DNA from: Sitta carolinensis
Lineage: Eukaryota; Chordata; Aves; Passeriformes; Sittidae
Direction of reading: 5' to 3'
Length of the DNA stretch: 64,000 nucleotides
Assembly (NCBI GenBank): GCA_032173965.1
Contig: CM063287.1
Span: 8,065,859-8,129,858, forward strand
Position numbers and translations under genes: made by a program
The notes under the pieces: generated by a model
Databases searched by the model: none
Told to the model about the DNA's origin: nothing
The model's input: only the letters and a program-made list of their open reading frames with translations
In this document: piece after piece, positions 1-14,300 of the stretch
How the letters are laid out: each line of letters begins with the position of its first letter
Numbering within the stretch: position 1 is the first letter of the stretch

Positions 1-3000
1 ATATTCAATTCCACTTTCCAACTCCTGCTCCAAACTGAGTTAACAGGTTTCTGCAATATAGAAAATAGGATCCCGTTACTAGCAAGACAGTGATTCCCTA
101 GACTCTTAAGCATTAAGCTTTTTCTCACTTCACACAACTCTTTCCTCATCAGGCTGAGTTGTACACAAGTCTCCCAAGCCCACTACCAGCTGCCCAGCAT
201 GCCATAGTGGGGTACCATTTTATCCTTTGAGTTCTGCTGCATGAAAGGGAGCAAAGCATTCAGTAGAGACCACAAACAGCATGGCTCACAATAAAGAAAA
301 GTAGGTTATCTTTAACCATAAATTTCAGGCACCACTGAGATAACAAGGACCCACTGAGTGGGGCAAAGAGCACATTAATAGGTTGGAAGTTTCATTTTCC
401 TGTTCAAGTATAGGAGCTCTGTTACTGCTGCTGGTTTGCAAGTTCTTTTTTATAGACAGTTTAACAGTAAATGTGAACAGCTTTTATTTGCTAGAGTTGC
501 TACTAAAAGGATTTTCATTAAAAGACTTTTTTTTTTCTTATAAAACGAAAAATCACTTAGGTAGTATTTCTCAGAACATATTGATCCAGCAAAGCACAGG
601 TCCTAAATAGACCAGAGCTCCAGAATCCTAATACATCTTTTTAGTACATAGGCATCTAATATTTGAGCACAAAAGCACCTTCAGTGGTACATCTTCCTTA
701 CAATATTTACACCTAAAATCAGGGTCTGACACCCACTGCCGTCAGAAGAAAAAATCCTTCTAATATTAACACTGACACAAGGCTCCAGGGTCTCTTTAAG
801 ATGCAAATTATCAGTGGAGAATGAGACTAACACGTAAATACATGCAAGCAGTAAAGAAATGATAAAGTAATCAGTAATTATTGACCACAAGCCAATTTCT
901 TTAAATACCACCCATTTAACCAGTATTCAAGGAGATTTAGTGACACACTGGGAAGAGTTAATAGTGATAAGTTTTTCACTTTGAAATGCAGACTGACCAA
1001 CCTTTCAGTGCCATGTTCTGAGCACTGAGTTGGCAGAGTGAACTGTAAGCCAAGCCTGCAAGTACCATTATCCATAAAACCGTACTGTGATACAAAAGTT
1101 TAGCAGAGGAACAGTGTCTTTCAAGCCAGTTGCCTTTTACCCACAGTTCAAGTTTAGGAATCCAGCAGCACCAGCAGAGTGGGTACTGAATGTATTAAGC
1201 ACTTAATCAACAACATCAGCTCAGAGGAGTCAGAAGTCTGGCTGAACTAGAAGGGAATCACACATGAAACCCTCACAGAAACCTGCACTTAAAATACTCC
1301 TGCTGGTGCACTACACAGCATGGGGAAGTTGCACAGCTTAGAAGTGCTGCCTTTCAGGTAAGTACTTACAAAGTATCTTCTGCTTACCTCTAGAGACTTT
1401 TAAAGAGAAATTAAGGACTCTAAGACTCTTAAAAATGTGTAGAGGGAGTTAATCATTATGTACTAGCCAACACAGGCTCTTTTGATAAAATGATACCATT
1501 AGCCATAGCTTTAGCTATTGCTAACCCTCTAATAGCTGCTGGGATTTGTCATGACCAGTGCAATGCTACTACTTAGCTTTTCATTTTGGACAGAACTTTT
1601 AGGACACTTTGGGGACCTCCAAAACTACACAACTAACCCCACCAGTGCCTCGTGCAGAGCTCACTAGGTTAGCACCTGTAAACCAGAAAGGGAAAAGACT
1701 GAGCCTGGCAGCCCTGGCTGGTAGCTGTGATACCTCCACTACTTGCAGCTTCCCTGCCCTCAGTGCTGCATTCCATGGGGCAGTTCACTTTCCTCTGCTG
1801 CCCAGCACACAGGTAACACTGGCACCTGTATTGTTTATACCTACAACTAAACAAACTCACTACATGTGGGAGCTGACATTTTTTTCAGAGCTTTCTAGCA
1901 AGTCTTAGGAACATGCCAGAATTCACCCATGGTTTATGGTAAGGTACAATTAATATATCTGGGAGAGACACTTGGGTCTTGGGTCATTTGCTCTGCCAGC
2001 TATCCTGGAGCTGGAGTTAAATAACTGATTCACCAAAAAGTAATCTCAGTCCACATACTTCTCACAAAAACAACGTGTTTACAGAATTCACTCTCTTGAT
2101 ATAAGCCTGATCAAAAGTTTACCCTCAGGGAGGCAATCTTGAATGGTTTTCTCTATGATAGCTTGGAAAAGAAGTTGTTTCAACCTTTTCTCTTGCCAGC
2201 ATGAACTTGGAATGAAAGTCAATCAAATCTCCCTCAGACCTCTAAGTATCTAAACTGCCAATGATGGTCTCAAAACGTCCTGTTCCTTGACCAGTATTCT
2301 CAAAAAGAGGAGCTACTTTCCCAGTTTATCATTCCTAACCTATACTCCACTGCCAAACTGCCCTGGGAGAACCAGGTTTACTTTGTCTTTATATTCATCA
2401 GCTGCAGTTCCAAGCTCTTCAGCTGCTCTGTTAGGCTTGTACAGCCACAGACAGCAACATCTTCTTTCTTCACGAGCAGCCGGTGCTCCTTGCCTGCTCG
2501 GGGATTTGATCACTGGTCTGCAGCCAACTATGACTCTTAACAAGGAAAAGAGGGTTTAGATTTCTAGTCTGCTACGAACCAGCAGTTGTGATCAGACTCT
2601 GTATCAAATACTCAATTAAAAGCAAACAATACAACAACACGCCCAGCAGATTTGTCCCGTGCTTAGATCGGGCCAGGTAGACTAACCCCAAGTGTGGGAT
2701 TAGGGTCACTACCAAATCTGTAAACTACTGCCTTCTACATTCAGAGACTTAAGTTTACTGTGCCATATAATTCCCCCCCCCCCCCCCCAGAAGACCTGTA
2801 AAACCTTAGAAATCAAATACAGTTTTAGCATCAGTAGCAAAAGTGCAGTAAAGTCACTTGTCAGTAAAGCGACATTGCAATACAAAGTCAATAAAATACT
2901 TGCTAGGATGTTTTTAAACTTCTCTCATCTTTTTTTGCCAGAAGCTCCCTGACTCCACACAGAAAACAATATGACAGTCATGAGAAACAAGCACAACATT

Positions 3001-6000
3001 CATAATAAAGGCACCTTCCAGCTACCTTACATTGATATACTACTCCTGAAATGGTGTAGCAAGTGACCACCTCAGTTACCTTTTGGATCTGATTTTGCTC
3101 ATGATTTTGCACAGGCAGTTGCTCTAGTCCCTCAAAGGTGTTTTTTCTGCTATGTTTGTCCTCTGTGGTTTTTGCACAGCTGCATCACATGGAAGAGATA
3201 TTGTGATCTGCATCTGTGCTCTGCTAGATACGAGACAAGAGGCACCACAATTCTATTAAACTGATCTTTTATCTACAAGTTTCCAAACAAATGGTGCTAG
3301 AAGATTGCATTTAAATTCAGCACTTAATTCCCTGAAGTCAGCAACTAAATACTTTAAGGTGTGAATGAGGTGTTAACTCCATTGCTGAATTGTTGCATAT
3401 GATAGAAATATATTTTTTGAAGTAATTGAATCTCATAATGGGCTAATTCTTGGGTACTAAGATTCCAGTTAACCTGAAATACCTTTGAATTAGTAGATTT
3501 CAAAGGAGCTGTACCTAAAAGCAAGCATGAGACACAAAGTAAACAAAAAATGTATTGTATATCAAGGTATTTTACTGAATGGAAGCTGTAAATTATAGAT
3601 TAAGTGAATACTTTAAGATTCTACAAAAACAAGTATGCAACCAAAAAGTCAACCCGTATCTTTAGGACACAGATTTGTTTTCAAGCTGAAAAATAATTAA
3701 AACTGAGAAATAATTATTTCCTTTGTTTCAAGTATTTGTTTTAAAGCAGGCACAATTCAGGCTGACTTCAAAGCCTGCACTGGGTTTTTCTTCCCCCCTT
3801 TGGATGATTACGCTTATTAATATTTCCCCATTGCTTTTGTTGGATTTGTTCTAGTATAGTCTGAATTCACCCCTGAAAAACAAGTTTAATTATTTTGTGC
3901 CACTTTAACCAAGTTGAAAACTCATCGCATAAGTTTAATGTAATATATTGACACTTCTCTGGATGACTACATATGCAGAAACACTCAGCTCCAAGGAGAA
4001 ACTCTGCAGGCAGGTGACCTGATCCAAGGAGGCTGTCATCTCAAACAAAAACCAGTAAACAATCTCAGGGCTAAAAAGAATTTCACTCGTGCTTTAGAAC
4101 CCACTTCACAGTTCCAAGGGTTCGTATGCCTTACACCCATTTGTATTTTACTAAAGTTAAGCTTATACAAGGCTCCATACAAGTCTTGAAGGAAAGGCCA
4201 TCCTGTGATATATGTCGATGTTCAGCATAAAACTCTCCTGTTAAACTTCCTGAATATTAAAATAAAGAGCAATAATTTACATTCCACCTTTCATATGTTT
4301 ATATTCAGCTACATAACCTGGTTTACACTGTCTTTATTTCTAATCTGTCTGTATGAGCACAGTTTTCTTGTAGCTCCTGAATAAGAAATTCTGAATAAAG
4401 AAAGAAGTTGACAGTGATGTTTTCTGATCATGAAAACATTCAAATTGACATCTAGCTACATTTTTCAAAACAGACCTGTAGCTGTACCAATGCAAATCAC
4501 TTCTGAACCCAATGGTCTATTATCATATTCATACAAGTAATTTGTTTTATAGACTTGAAATCCCTCCGTAGTGGATTTTATTATTTGTTCATTGTTACAT
4601 CAGCACCGTTCTGCCCTTGGAAATACCCATGGCATTAGTTGCTGAATCTTTTTTGTCTTATCTATTTCAACAAGAAAACACATTGGTTTTCCTGTACCTT
4701 TTGAAATAACAATATGGACACAGGAAAAATGATTTATACAAAACAAGGTGAAGGGGAAAAGGAAAATGTGAACACTCAGAATAAAAGTTTCAGATAAAAG
4801 ACTGAACTTCATGGTTTTAATAAGCACATAATGGAAGTCAGAATTCAGATTTAGATCGAAAATGAGCTTCACCTAGCAACAAAGGGGTGTTGTGTTCTGC
4901 CATGAAATTTACCTCTCCCATAATTTAAACCAAGACACATTTCAGTGGTTTTGTAATGAATAGTTGATAGAGAATAGGTACATAGATCACCTTGATGGAG
5001 ACACATGACTTTGGTCATGCAGTAAGTATCAAAATTTGAGACATAACAAATCCTACTGTTTTCATGTAAACACAGGGAAATTTTAGAATCCGCTATGAGC
5101 TCACAAACAAACAAAAAAAAATTTAAAATTTTGATCAGTTCCTTATGATAATAAAGGCTGTTACAATAAAGGGCTGTTAATCTGAAAGCATCAAGTGAAC
5201 CTCCTTAAGGCAGTCAATGTTCAATAGCAAACCCATTTACATTTTTAAAATTTAATAAAGATCCTAATAATTATGGAGAATAAAAGCTGTAGCTATGTTT
5301 CTACCATCTTTCCTTTAAAAATATATTAGAAATCTTCACATCATGCAGATTGATTTAAACACCACAGAAATCATTTTCTAGAAACCTTAGACCATGCAAA
5401 AAGAAGTCAGCTACACGGACTTTTGTTTTCACATAAAGTTGTATTTTTTAAGCATAATGAAATCCAGCAGTAAAGAAGTGATGCCATTCATTTCAGAGTT
5501 CTGATACCTACTCACAAGAACACAGACTCCTCTGATGCTAATTTAAAGCACAGAAGCAAACAACAGTCGCCTCTATTAAATCCCTGTTGTTAATCAAAAG
5601 ACAAATTTGACTCCACAAAGTGTCATGGCCACCCCTAAATTGGCAGGTAAATTCACCTCTTTGAACTGTGAAAGAAAAGGATTATTGGCAAAATCCAATC
5701 CTCTCAAGTTACCCATTAGGGCAGATTCCAGTTAAATTCACAGCAACACAGCTGAGGCTGGAAGTCCACCCACCCACCCAAGAGGATCAGTAACTGCAGG
5801 TTGCTCAGGGCCATGAGCATAAAAAAAATCTGTGATAATCACTCCTGAGGGTAAAGGACCTCAAGTCTATTTTTGGGAAAAAAAAACAAAAACACTTGCT
5901 TTAATTCTAGAGAGTTTTCAGAGCTAATTCTGTATTGCTTTCATTCTCACTAAATTCTTAGACTCCACCCTTGTTAGTTATGACACAAACAACAATTTTA

Positions 6001-8180
6001 TTAAAAAGCATATTTCTCAGTAGCTGTTCACTTACACGGATTGTTACACAATCTATTGATAAAATCCAAAGAGATCAGGTTTTCTTCATCATTGAACATA
6101 ATTCCATTTTCAAAGCACACCAGACCCCACTAATCCTTATCTACTTCATGTTTCACACTGTGCAGAGGTCAAAGAGGCAGCTGAAGCAGTGCACTATTTT
6201 CCCTCTTGGTGGAACATACATGGAAAGGATGGTGTCAATATTGGCAGCTGAAGCACAAGTACATAAAAAGCCCTCTCAAGTCACCACAGACAGGGTTATA
6301 CCCAAGGATATTATCCATGTTCCCACTATCCAAATGATATTATATAGAATCAAATGACCAACTAAACACAGTAAAACAAAACATTTAAGATGAAACCAGA
6401 AAGAATTGTCAAGTTGCTTACTACTATTTGGTGACGACTAACATGAAGAACACGGGTTGGGGAAGACCTAATTCTTGAAAATATACCTCAGTATTTCCCA
6501 GAAGACAATAGAAAACTGATTTACTTTAATCAGGTTCCCCATAGCAATTAAATTTAAATATTAGAAATCCATTTACATTTTAAAAGAAAAGCAACTAGAA
6601 TATGCAAGCCAAAATAAAGAACGAGAGACCTGGACAAAGTCAACTGCAAAAATCCAAGCTACAACTGAAGGTCCACATGTTTAGCTCAAAAGGGTCATGT
6701 GGCTATTTAATAGCCTACAAGTGGCTTGAGAAGCAGCAAACCGTATGTCAGGGGACATGAGTCAGTAGAAGAGTAATTGTCTGTTAAGAGTAATAATGAT
6801 GGAGACATTATATCCATGACTTCTCCAATACAGATTAAATGAGATAGATACTATGAACAAGAAATTGTACTTTCTGTAGCCTAAAATTCACTTACATAGT
6901 TTGCTGTTTTACTAACCAAGACCATATTGCTATGGTTTAATCTAACTTCGATCATAAATCTTCATCTTTGGCAGAATTTAAAACTGCAGATTAGATTTAA
7001 TATGCATATCCTGAGCTAGGATACAAGGGGATTTTTTTCAAGGACATTTCCCAAAATTAATCATCTTCAGAGAAGAGAAGCTCTTTTCACTTACTGCACC
7101 AGTAAAGATACTTGGAATTTAAACATACTGCCCTTCAGAAGATTATTGTTAGATAACGGACTGAGATAGTGCTTATCACCACGCTAAGCAACATGGCTTG
7201 AACTAATGCAATCTGTGCATGTACATTTTATGCCCTGCTGAACCAAATTTTAACAAATTCCATAATGTGTTGAGTGGATCTACCTTATTTGCAGAGATGT
7301 TCCACATCCCGTTCAAGAACACATTTAAGTTTCTAGATTTCCGGGAACAGTAGTGCTAAAAATCGCAAGTTTGAGTCCTTGGTTTCAAAACGTTCATCTC
7401 ATGGATTCAGTTCAACTTTGAAACTGTACCTCTATACATGGCTCCTGTACAATATTCACAGAAACTGCTCTGAACTCTTTTGCATCTCCTAACCCTGTCC
7501 ACACATACATTTCAACAATTACAGAGTATATGTAGAAGAATCAAATTTTAAATACATGCTTTATAGCAACAAATTATTTTCATAGTAGAGGTCCCAAGTC
7601 ACGACTGTCACATGTGGTGACTTCAAAATATCACAACAGGCTCGTCTGTGGTAAGGGTGTTGCTCCTATTACTGTTTCTAGGGTAACCTACATTCTGCTC
7701 AAGACCATAGAGTGCAGCTACTGTCATGAGAGACCTCATGCCCATACCTCAAACAGATGAATATTTAATGTACTAAAGACTACCTGCAATTCGCAGTTTG
7801 TGAGGTTTTTTCTGTTAAAAAAAACAAATCCCAAAACTAAAACTAAAAAAACACCAACCTCTACAACCTGTAGGATTCATGTCTGAATTTCACAAGAAAA
7901 TCAAAATGGATCAAGAACAATCTCCGCCCTTTCCAGGTTATTTCCTCTTTCCCACTTCCTCAGCTTCCCCCCCCAAAAAAAAAGTTTAAAAAACATTTTA
8001 AAAAAATAAAATGAAATTTTTTAAAAAAGGTGCACATTTACCTTGGTCAGATATCTGGATGCTGCTTCTCATCAGGAGAGAAAGACGTGACTTTCAATGC
8101 AAATACATGAAAGTAAAAACTCAATTTATAAGTTTGGACTTAGCTGTGCCTCGCCTCAGTTAGTTGCTGTGAGCACAGAC
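1..8180. other. Non-coding unique sequence
   Basis: No frame here resembles a known protein. The open frames are short, begin at arbitrary codons and overlap on both strands. Isolated donor-like strings occur, for example a CAG|GTAAGT at about 1350 on the plus strand, but none pairs with a convincing acceptor and an open exon. I see no LINE, SINE or LTR. The stretch contains a 16-base C run, described separately, and a short CCCA microsatellite near 5768-5780. Intron or intergenic DNA is the best reading. Confidence 0.7.
2773..2788. repeat. Poly(C) run, 16 C
   Basis: Sixteen uninterrupted C residues, which is a G run on the minus strand. Long C/G mononucleotide runs are much rarer than A/T runs in vertebrate DNA. 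It can be length-polymorphic and is a common site of sequencing error. Confidence 0.95.
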
Positions 8181-8252
8181 AACAGTACATACCTCAGAAG
8201 TCTGGTTCTAAATGGTTCATAGCCTGTTTAACACAAGCAACAGCTCTCAGCC

Positions 8253-8363
8253 AAAAAAAAAAAAAAACACAAACACCAAACAAACCCAAAAAAAAAAACC
8301 AAAAAAAAAAAAAAAAACAAATACCACCACCCCCCAAAAAGAAAAGAAAAAAAAAAAAAAAAA
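8253..8363. repeat. A-rich low-complexity tract
   Basis: Four A runs of 15, 11, 17 and 17 bases are joined by short C-containing spacers, including a CACCACC stretch. G is almost absent. No retroelement body precedes it. The translated frames across it are K/N/Q-rich on one strand and F-rich on the other, and are artefacts of composition. Confidence 0.95.
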
Positions 8364-11300
8364 CCAAACAAAACACAACACCTACAGAGATCAGTTGTCA
8401 GCTCTTTGAAGCATCAAGCTGAATTAGCCACTACAGAAAACAAACTCAACAAACAAGATGAAACTGAGCTCAGCCAGTAGCACAAAGACTTCATCTGTCA
8501 AACACTCTGTTTTGCAAGACCCTGCTAAAGGTGTGGCACCTCAGTAGATCTCTTCAGACCATTCAAGCCTGGCACATTTTGAGAAGTTGATCTCACAACT
8601 TAGAGCAGCATGAAAAGTTAGCAAATTGCTCACAAAAAGAATTGGGTAAAAAACAGAATATGCCCATGAAACAGCATTTCTAAGCAATAAAACAAAGGAG
8701 AAGCTAGCCACTTTCCCCCATAAGCATCAATAGACTTTGTAAGAGACTTCAGCCTTCTCCAAAATGCTTCTCAAGCAACCTGAGGTCACTGCATAAGAAG
8801 AGTTCATAGAAAGGATCATCAGCAACTCAAATAGCGAAGGAAGATGGGAAAGCTCCTGGTCTGCAGCTGGCTCCTCTGCTCATTCTTCACCCAGGTTACA
8901 CAGCCTGCAGGCCAACAAATCCTCCAAACCAAATTAGAACATTTGCTTTGCACAACACCACAGGGAGGAAAAAAAAAAAATAAAAAAAAAACCCAAACAA
9001 ACAAAAACAAACAATAAACAAAACCCCAAGATAAAATGCAATACCACTGATCTACTGAGAGTAAGGTAATGCCCAAATGCTGCTGATGGAGGACAAGGAA
9101 CAGTCAGGCAGGGAATTTTTCCCTGCTATTTCAAATAGTTGCTTATTAAACACAAATCTAATGTCTTGCAAGAAATTGCTTTGACTTTGTAGAAAAAGCT
9201 TGCTTTTTTTCCAGAGGTCTGGCTTTCAAAGATAGCTGTACCACTAAGATAGCCTTTACTAAAACAGTTCTGCACTGTTCTTTCACTTGAAAAACAGCAG
9301 CCATGAACACCTAGAAATCAGAAATCACTTCTGCAAGAGTTAGAAACCTATATGGTGAGTTCTTTGGCTTATCATCCAAATGCAGCATGCTAACATGTAT
9401 GCGCATATACCATTCTTATATTTAAAACTATAAGCAAGGCTAGACATAGTTAGAAGACAAAAAAGAAAAAAATCTGTTGGTAATTATTTAGCAGAGGCTT
9501 AGTTACTATGGTGATGCTTTTCCTTTAAGTACCATAGTCAGAGACAGCACCAAACATTTTTGACATAATATCTTTATTTTTCCATTACATTTAGAAATAG
9601 CTATGTCATGCCCTAATGCTTTTATAACTGACCAAAGTATAAAAAGCACTTAAAAAGAGGGATTTGACAGGTGGGAAATGCTGAGTAGAAAGAGGCTTTA
9701 AAGAAAAAAGATTTTTGATTATTCTAATGTTTTAACAAGTGGATATTAAGCAAATCAACTACTGAATTAAGCATCAACACTGATGTATTTATTAGAAGTA
9801 AATATCAACAGAAATGAAACATAGGCAAAAGAAAGTAAACTTTAATACTGACTAAAATGAGCACTCATGCTCTTTACAATTTCATGTTCTAAATTTTATT
9901 ACCAATACTTATTATGACACAGGTGCAATTGTGGTTTTACGTTCAAGTCCAATAGGCAGGCCTGCACTGAAGAGGAGTTTTTGATTAGATTAGTGCTCAA
10001 AACCTCCAAAGGTTAAAGGAATTTGGAATTTCATTTGCAATTAGTGGTTTGAAAGACATACATGACACCATGGGGAGATATTTCCAGCTGGCCCAAAGGT
10101 GGCAGCATCAGCTCTGAACAGTTCTCCTGCCAATTCTACCCAGTTTGACATTTCAAAGTCTACGTGCTCTGAGCTGGGTTTTTCTGAAGTTTTGGGTGGG
10201 ATAGAGATATGTGACTGCCAGTTATGCAGGGAAACTCCGTTCCTAAAACAAAGCAAGCTAGAGCCTGAGAAGTAACACTTCTCACCTACCAACCTACCCC
10301 CCAACATTTCAATGCTGCTACTTCCTTATACAACTTCATCTTCAGAAGTCCTTAACCTTGGTATTCAAATTTAGACATGGCCAGGTAAGTTAAGTCTAGG
10401 GGCTCGGGGATGAGGTATTCTTTGTTTTTTAATGCTATTACCTTCATCCCTTGCAAACTTTCTTGCCACCTAGAATGACAATGGATAGGATTGTTTGTAA
10501 AGCTAGAAGTGTATTAATTCAGATAAACAAAAACTCCAAACAGTACTTGTCCACTAGACCATATTGCAACTATATATTGTCAGGGGACTAGCTGTTCTTT
10601 ACTCATACTTCCTAGAAACAGTAATAAAGTAATTGGAAGCAGGGCAAGCTGTTTGCAGAGAGCACAGAGGTCCCGAGCAGCCTGGGCTGCAGTTGCTGTG
10701 GCGGGGCTGGCAGGATGCGGCCCCACGTTCTAATATTAGAATGGATTACACTCGCTGCACCGACACTCTGCTTTACTCATCTCATTGAGACAGACACTTG
10801 GCATCAGAAGCAACATACTAGCTCAAGCATGTGCACATCACCATAACAAACTGGCATATGGCTATTTTCAGAAAATCTGCATTTGGCACACGGGGTGAAT
10901 AACGTTTATGGATTCTAGCATGTGACCTTTCTAACACTGGAATGAGGGAACTCTGTCCTAGTCCTCCTTCTGAGGACTGACTGTAACCCCCTGTGAACAG
11001 TTAAAGGTTGCAAATACTGTAACAAATGAGGCTGATTCCCTCCCAACTCTTCCTCAGTATTTTGCTAAATTCAAAAGCAATGTGTAAAAAATACATGGTC
11101 CTGTTCTTGCTGCCTGCAATGAGCTGTTCCACACATCCTCCTTAGAAAGGTGAGGAATCCTTACATATTTTTCTAAACAAAGTTGAATAATTATTTACTG
11201 CTTCAAATTGTTCATATTGCACATTCTGATATCCTTTTAATGCAAAATTATTCTGTTATAATGTAAAAGACAAAACTACACATAAAGAAAACAAAAAAAC

Positions 11301-14300
11301 AAGCAGTGGCCACAGAACTGGTTTTGCATTCTCTTGCCATCTCCCAGCTGTGTGGGGTGGAAGGCACAAATGCTACTGACCCTTTTAACACCACCTACAT
11401 ACAACCTCTGTCCTTGGAACCTTACTCACCTAAATCCTCAATGATAAGGTGATGATATTGGTCAGTAACACCGCTGCAGTTTCACTGAAGATTCTCATAT
11501 GTCATCCTACTGATATGCCACTAATTAATGCTCTTTGCAGCTCATTTTAGAAAAGCCAAGCACTCAGCTGATCCAGCTTAGCTCCTATTAGAGCTGTCTT
11601 TTCCAGGCAAGCTTGACATCGCCTGGTATTGGAACCTTTAAACCATTTCTGGCTGCTTGGTAGACAGAGGACTCTATTTGCCAGGACTCATTTCACCGTT
11701 AATTAGAGAACATGATATCTTTTCCTGCATATTGATGCAACTCAGAGCAGGAAAGACTTTAAATCCAAACTATGAAAATATCCAACACAACCAAGGCACT
11801 GGGAGCATTACACTTCCTCTTTCCCCAAACCACAGTCACACTGGCTTTGATGCTACCAAAGGAGCAATTTTAGCTGGAATTTACTCGCTTCTCAAGCTGA
11901 GAAGGCAAAACAGATCCTCTCACTGAAGGGGGCTTGTCAGGTTAGCAGCCAACTCAGTGAGCTGTACTACTGAACACTGGAACTGGGACCAGCCAGACAA
12001 GAACCTGAAATGAGGGAGCGGGAACAGCTCATCTTTTTCTCATCTAATTAAGTACAGGAAGCATAGCTCCCAGGATATAACAGGCCAGCAATAACAGGGA
12101 GCACAGCTTGGTGAAAGCATTATTGAGCCGCCAACTCAGGAAACGGCCATGATTTGGAAGCCAGTCTCACTCAGCTGGACCAAACTGCCTCCACAACACA
12201 GACCAACATGAATTCCAGTCAAAGAAATGCATGAGCTAGTTTAACAGCGAGACATGATTTTTCTTTCATTATCAATTATCATGATATTTCACTTTGTAAT
12301 AAACAACACATTTTTCCAGTAACTGTTTGTCCAGGTTACTTGGCCTGTCCCATGCTTTGCATTTCAAATCAATTCTCAACACTACACTGGCTACTGGTCA
12401 CAGAAAAAGTTATCATCCCTTCTAAAGCCATACCTTCAGTGTACACTGGCATTTTTTAGACTGATTTCCTTACTTACTAGATGCCTCTCTACCAACTCTT
12501 CTAAAGTATTTCCTAATCACTGGTTGTCATTTGTCATTCCTACAACACAAAAATGACACCCTTGTATAAAAAGTCTTTTGCCTGTCTCAGAAATCTGAAA
12601 GAACTTTGCCCAAGATTTATCCTTTTATTTGAAGCACTGAAACAGAATTATTTCAAGGGCTGTTTTTCAGTTGAAAGGTTATTTTGCAGAAGTTAAATCA
12701 GATCATGTAATTGCCATCTAATTATCAGTCTTAAACAAAGTTCTATTGATTCATCAAAAAACACAACAAAACAAGAGAAAAAAAAAAAAAAAGTCCAGAT
12801 TTTCTCAGGTTACATAGAAGTATTTTCAGCTCTGAAAAAATGAAGAAAAAAACATTGCACTGTAACCAGACAGTTCTTGGTTACTACAACATTGTCAGGC
12901 AATGCTGACACCAGGGTTTGGGAACAGCCCTGGCTCTGCTATTGTTTGTTGGCTGCACATCCAACACAGACTAATTTCAGGGAACTCTAACACACGAATT
13001 TCCAGAATAGTGCTAATTATCAGCAGTAAGTAAGGGACAGAAAGGCATAGATAAGTAAAGTAATCCAGAAGATAGAAGAGAGAAGTATGGAAAGCTCCCA
13101 CACAGGAAATACATGGCTGGCAAGTTCAAGCATAGAGGGTATGAGAATGAACAAGTGTCTGGCCCAGCTTTTTTGAAATAGAATTCCAATTGAAAAAGGT
13201 GTTATGTTCACCCCTGGAAGACATCTCTGCTTCCCTAGTGCTGATTAAATCTCCACTACTTTTACTTAATCTGATTACCACATCCATCCAATACAAAATT
13301 ATATGAGCACAATATTGGCTCCCACTGGAGCCAAGAGAAAAAGTTGTTCTAATTTTTTGTACAATTGTCATTTTGTCTTTAATTTGCCATTTATATTCTT
13401 CTTGATTGGTGTTGCCAAGGAATAATGAGAACCGAGAAAAAGACAACTGAAAGCACTCACCTGATTCATTTGAAATCACTGAAGCAGCTGTCACAAAACA
13501 CTGAAATACTTTTCTTTCACTCAGTCTACAACTAATGTAACGCAACAGGAGGACTGCACAAGACAACCAGTGGAGTTTCAAACAGCAGGACAGGTGACAC
13601 TCAGCTTTTACCATCTGGTTTTGAGTGGTATTGTTAATGACATTAGACTTGGTGCAGGCTTTAAAAATACTTGAATTTACATCTTCCATTTACAACTTTT
13701 ATGCTGTACTCACTTCTCTTCCTGAACTATCTTTTAATATTGTAACAGAAAATTTAAACTGTTTTTGTAAGTGATTTATTGTGAAGAAACAAGCACAAGC
13801 TAGGCAACCATAAGATGAACTCTGTGAATATAAGAAATTCTGCTTCTCTCTTTTCACATTTTACTTAGAAGAACTGTCATTAAAACACTGCAAACAAGGC
13901 AAATAGTATAGTTTAAGTATTCAACAAAACCTGAAGAGATGACAGATCATCAACATGTAAAGGCAATATTGAGTCTCTTGATGAACTTAATTAAATAACC
14001 TCCTAGGCACATAACTGACATCCAAATATTTTTAGCTCTGCATTCTGCATTTTTAAGTGTTTTCTAAACAACCTACATTGCAATCAACAATAAAACCACA
14101 GCAAGTACAGCTGTTGCATCCTATGCAATACAGATGACCCACATACACAAACCACTATTGCTACCATGTAAAATAAATGCATGATTTATTTCACATGTAT
14201 AATACAGCTGAGCAAGCTGCAGCAAGACACTTGAGCCCACTCAGCTTTGTCTTCCTTCTTCACCCCCAGCAGGCCTTCAGTGCCTACAATCACCAAGTAC

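Noticed and set aside
5971..6357. 128-codon plus-strand frame
   Set aside because: Begins at a non-ATG codon in AT-rich DNA, shows no splice context, and has no motif that I recognise.
8194..8409. Phe/Gly-rich and Lys/Asn-rich frames
   Set aside because: Pure artefacts of the A-rich low-complexity tract.
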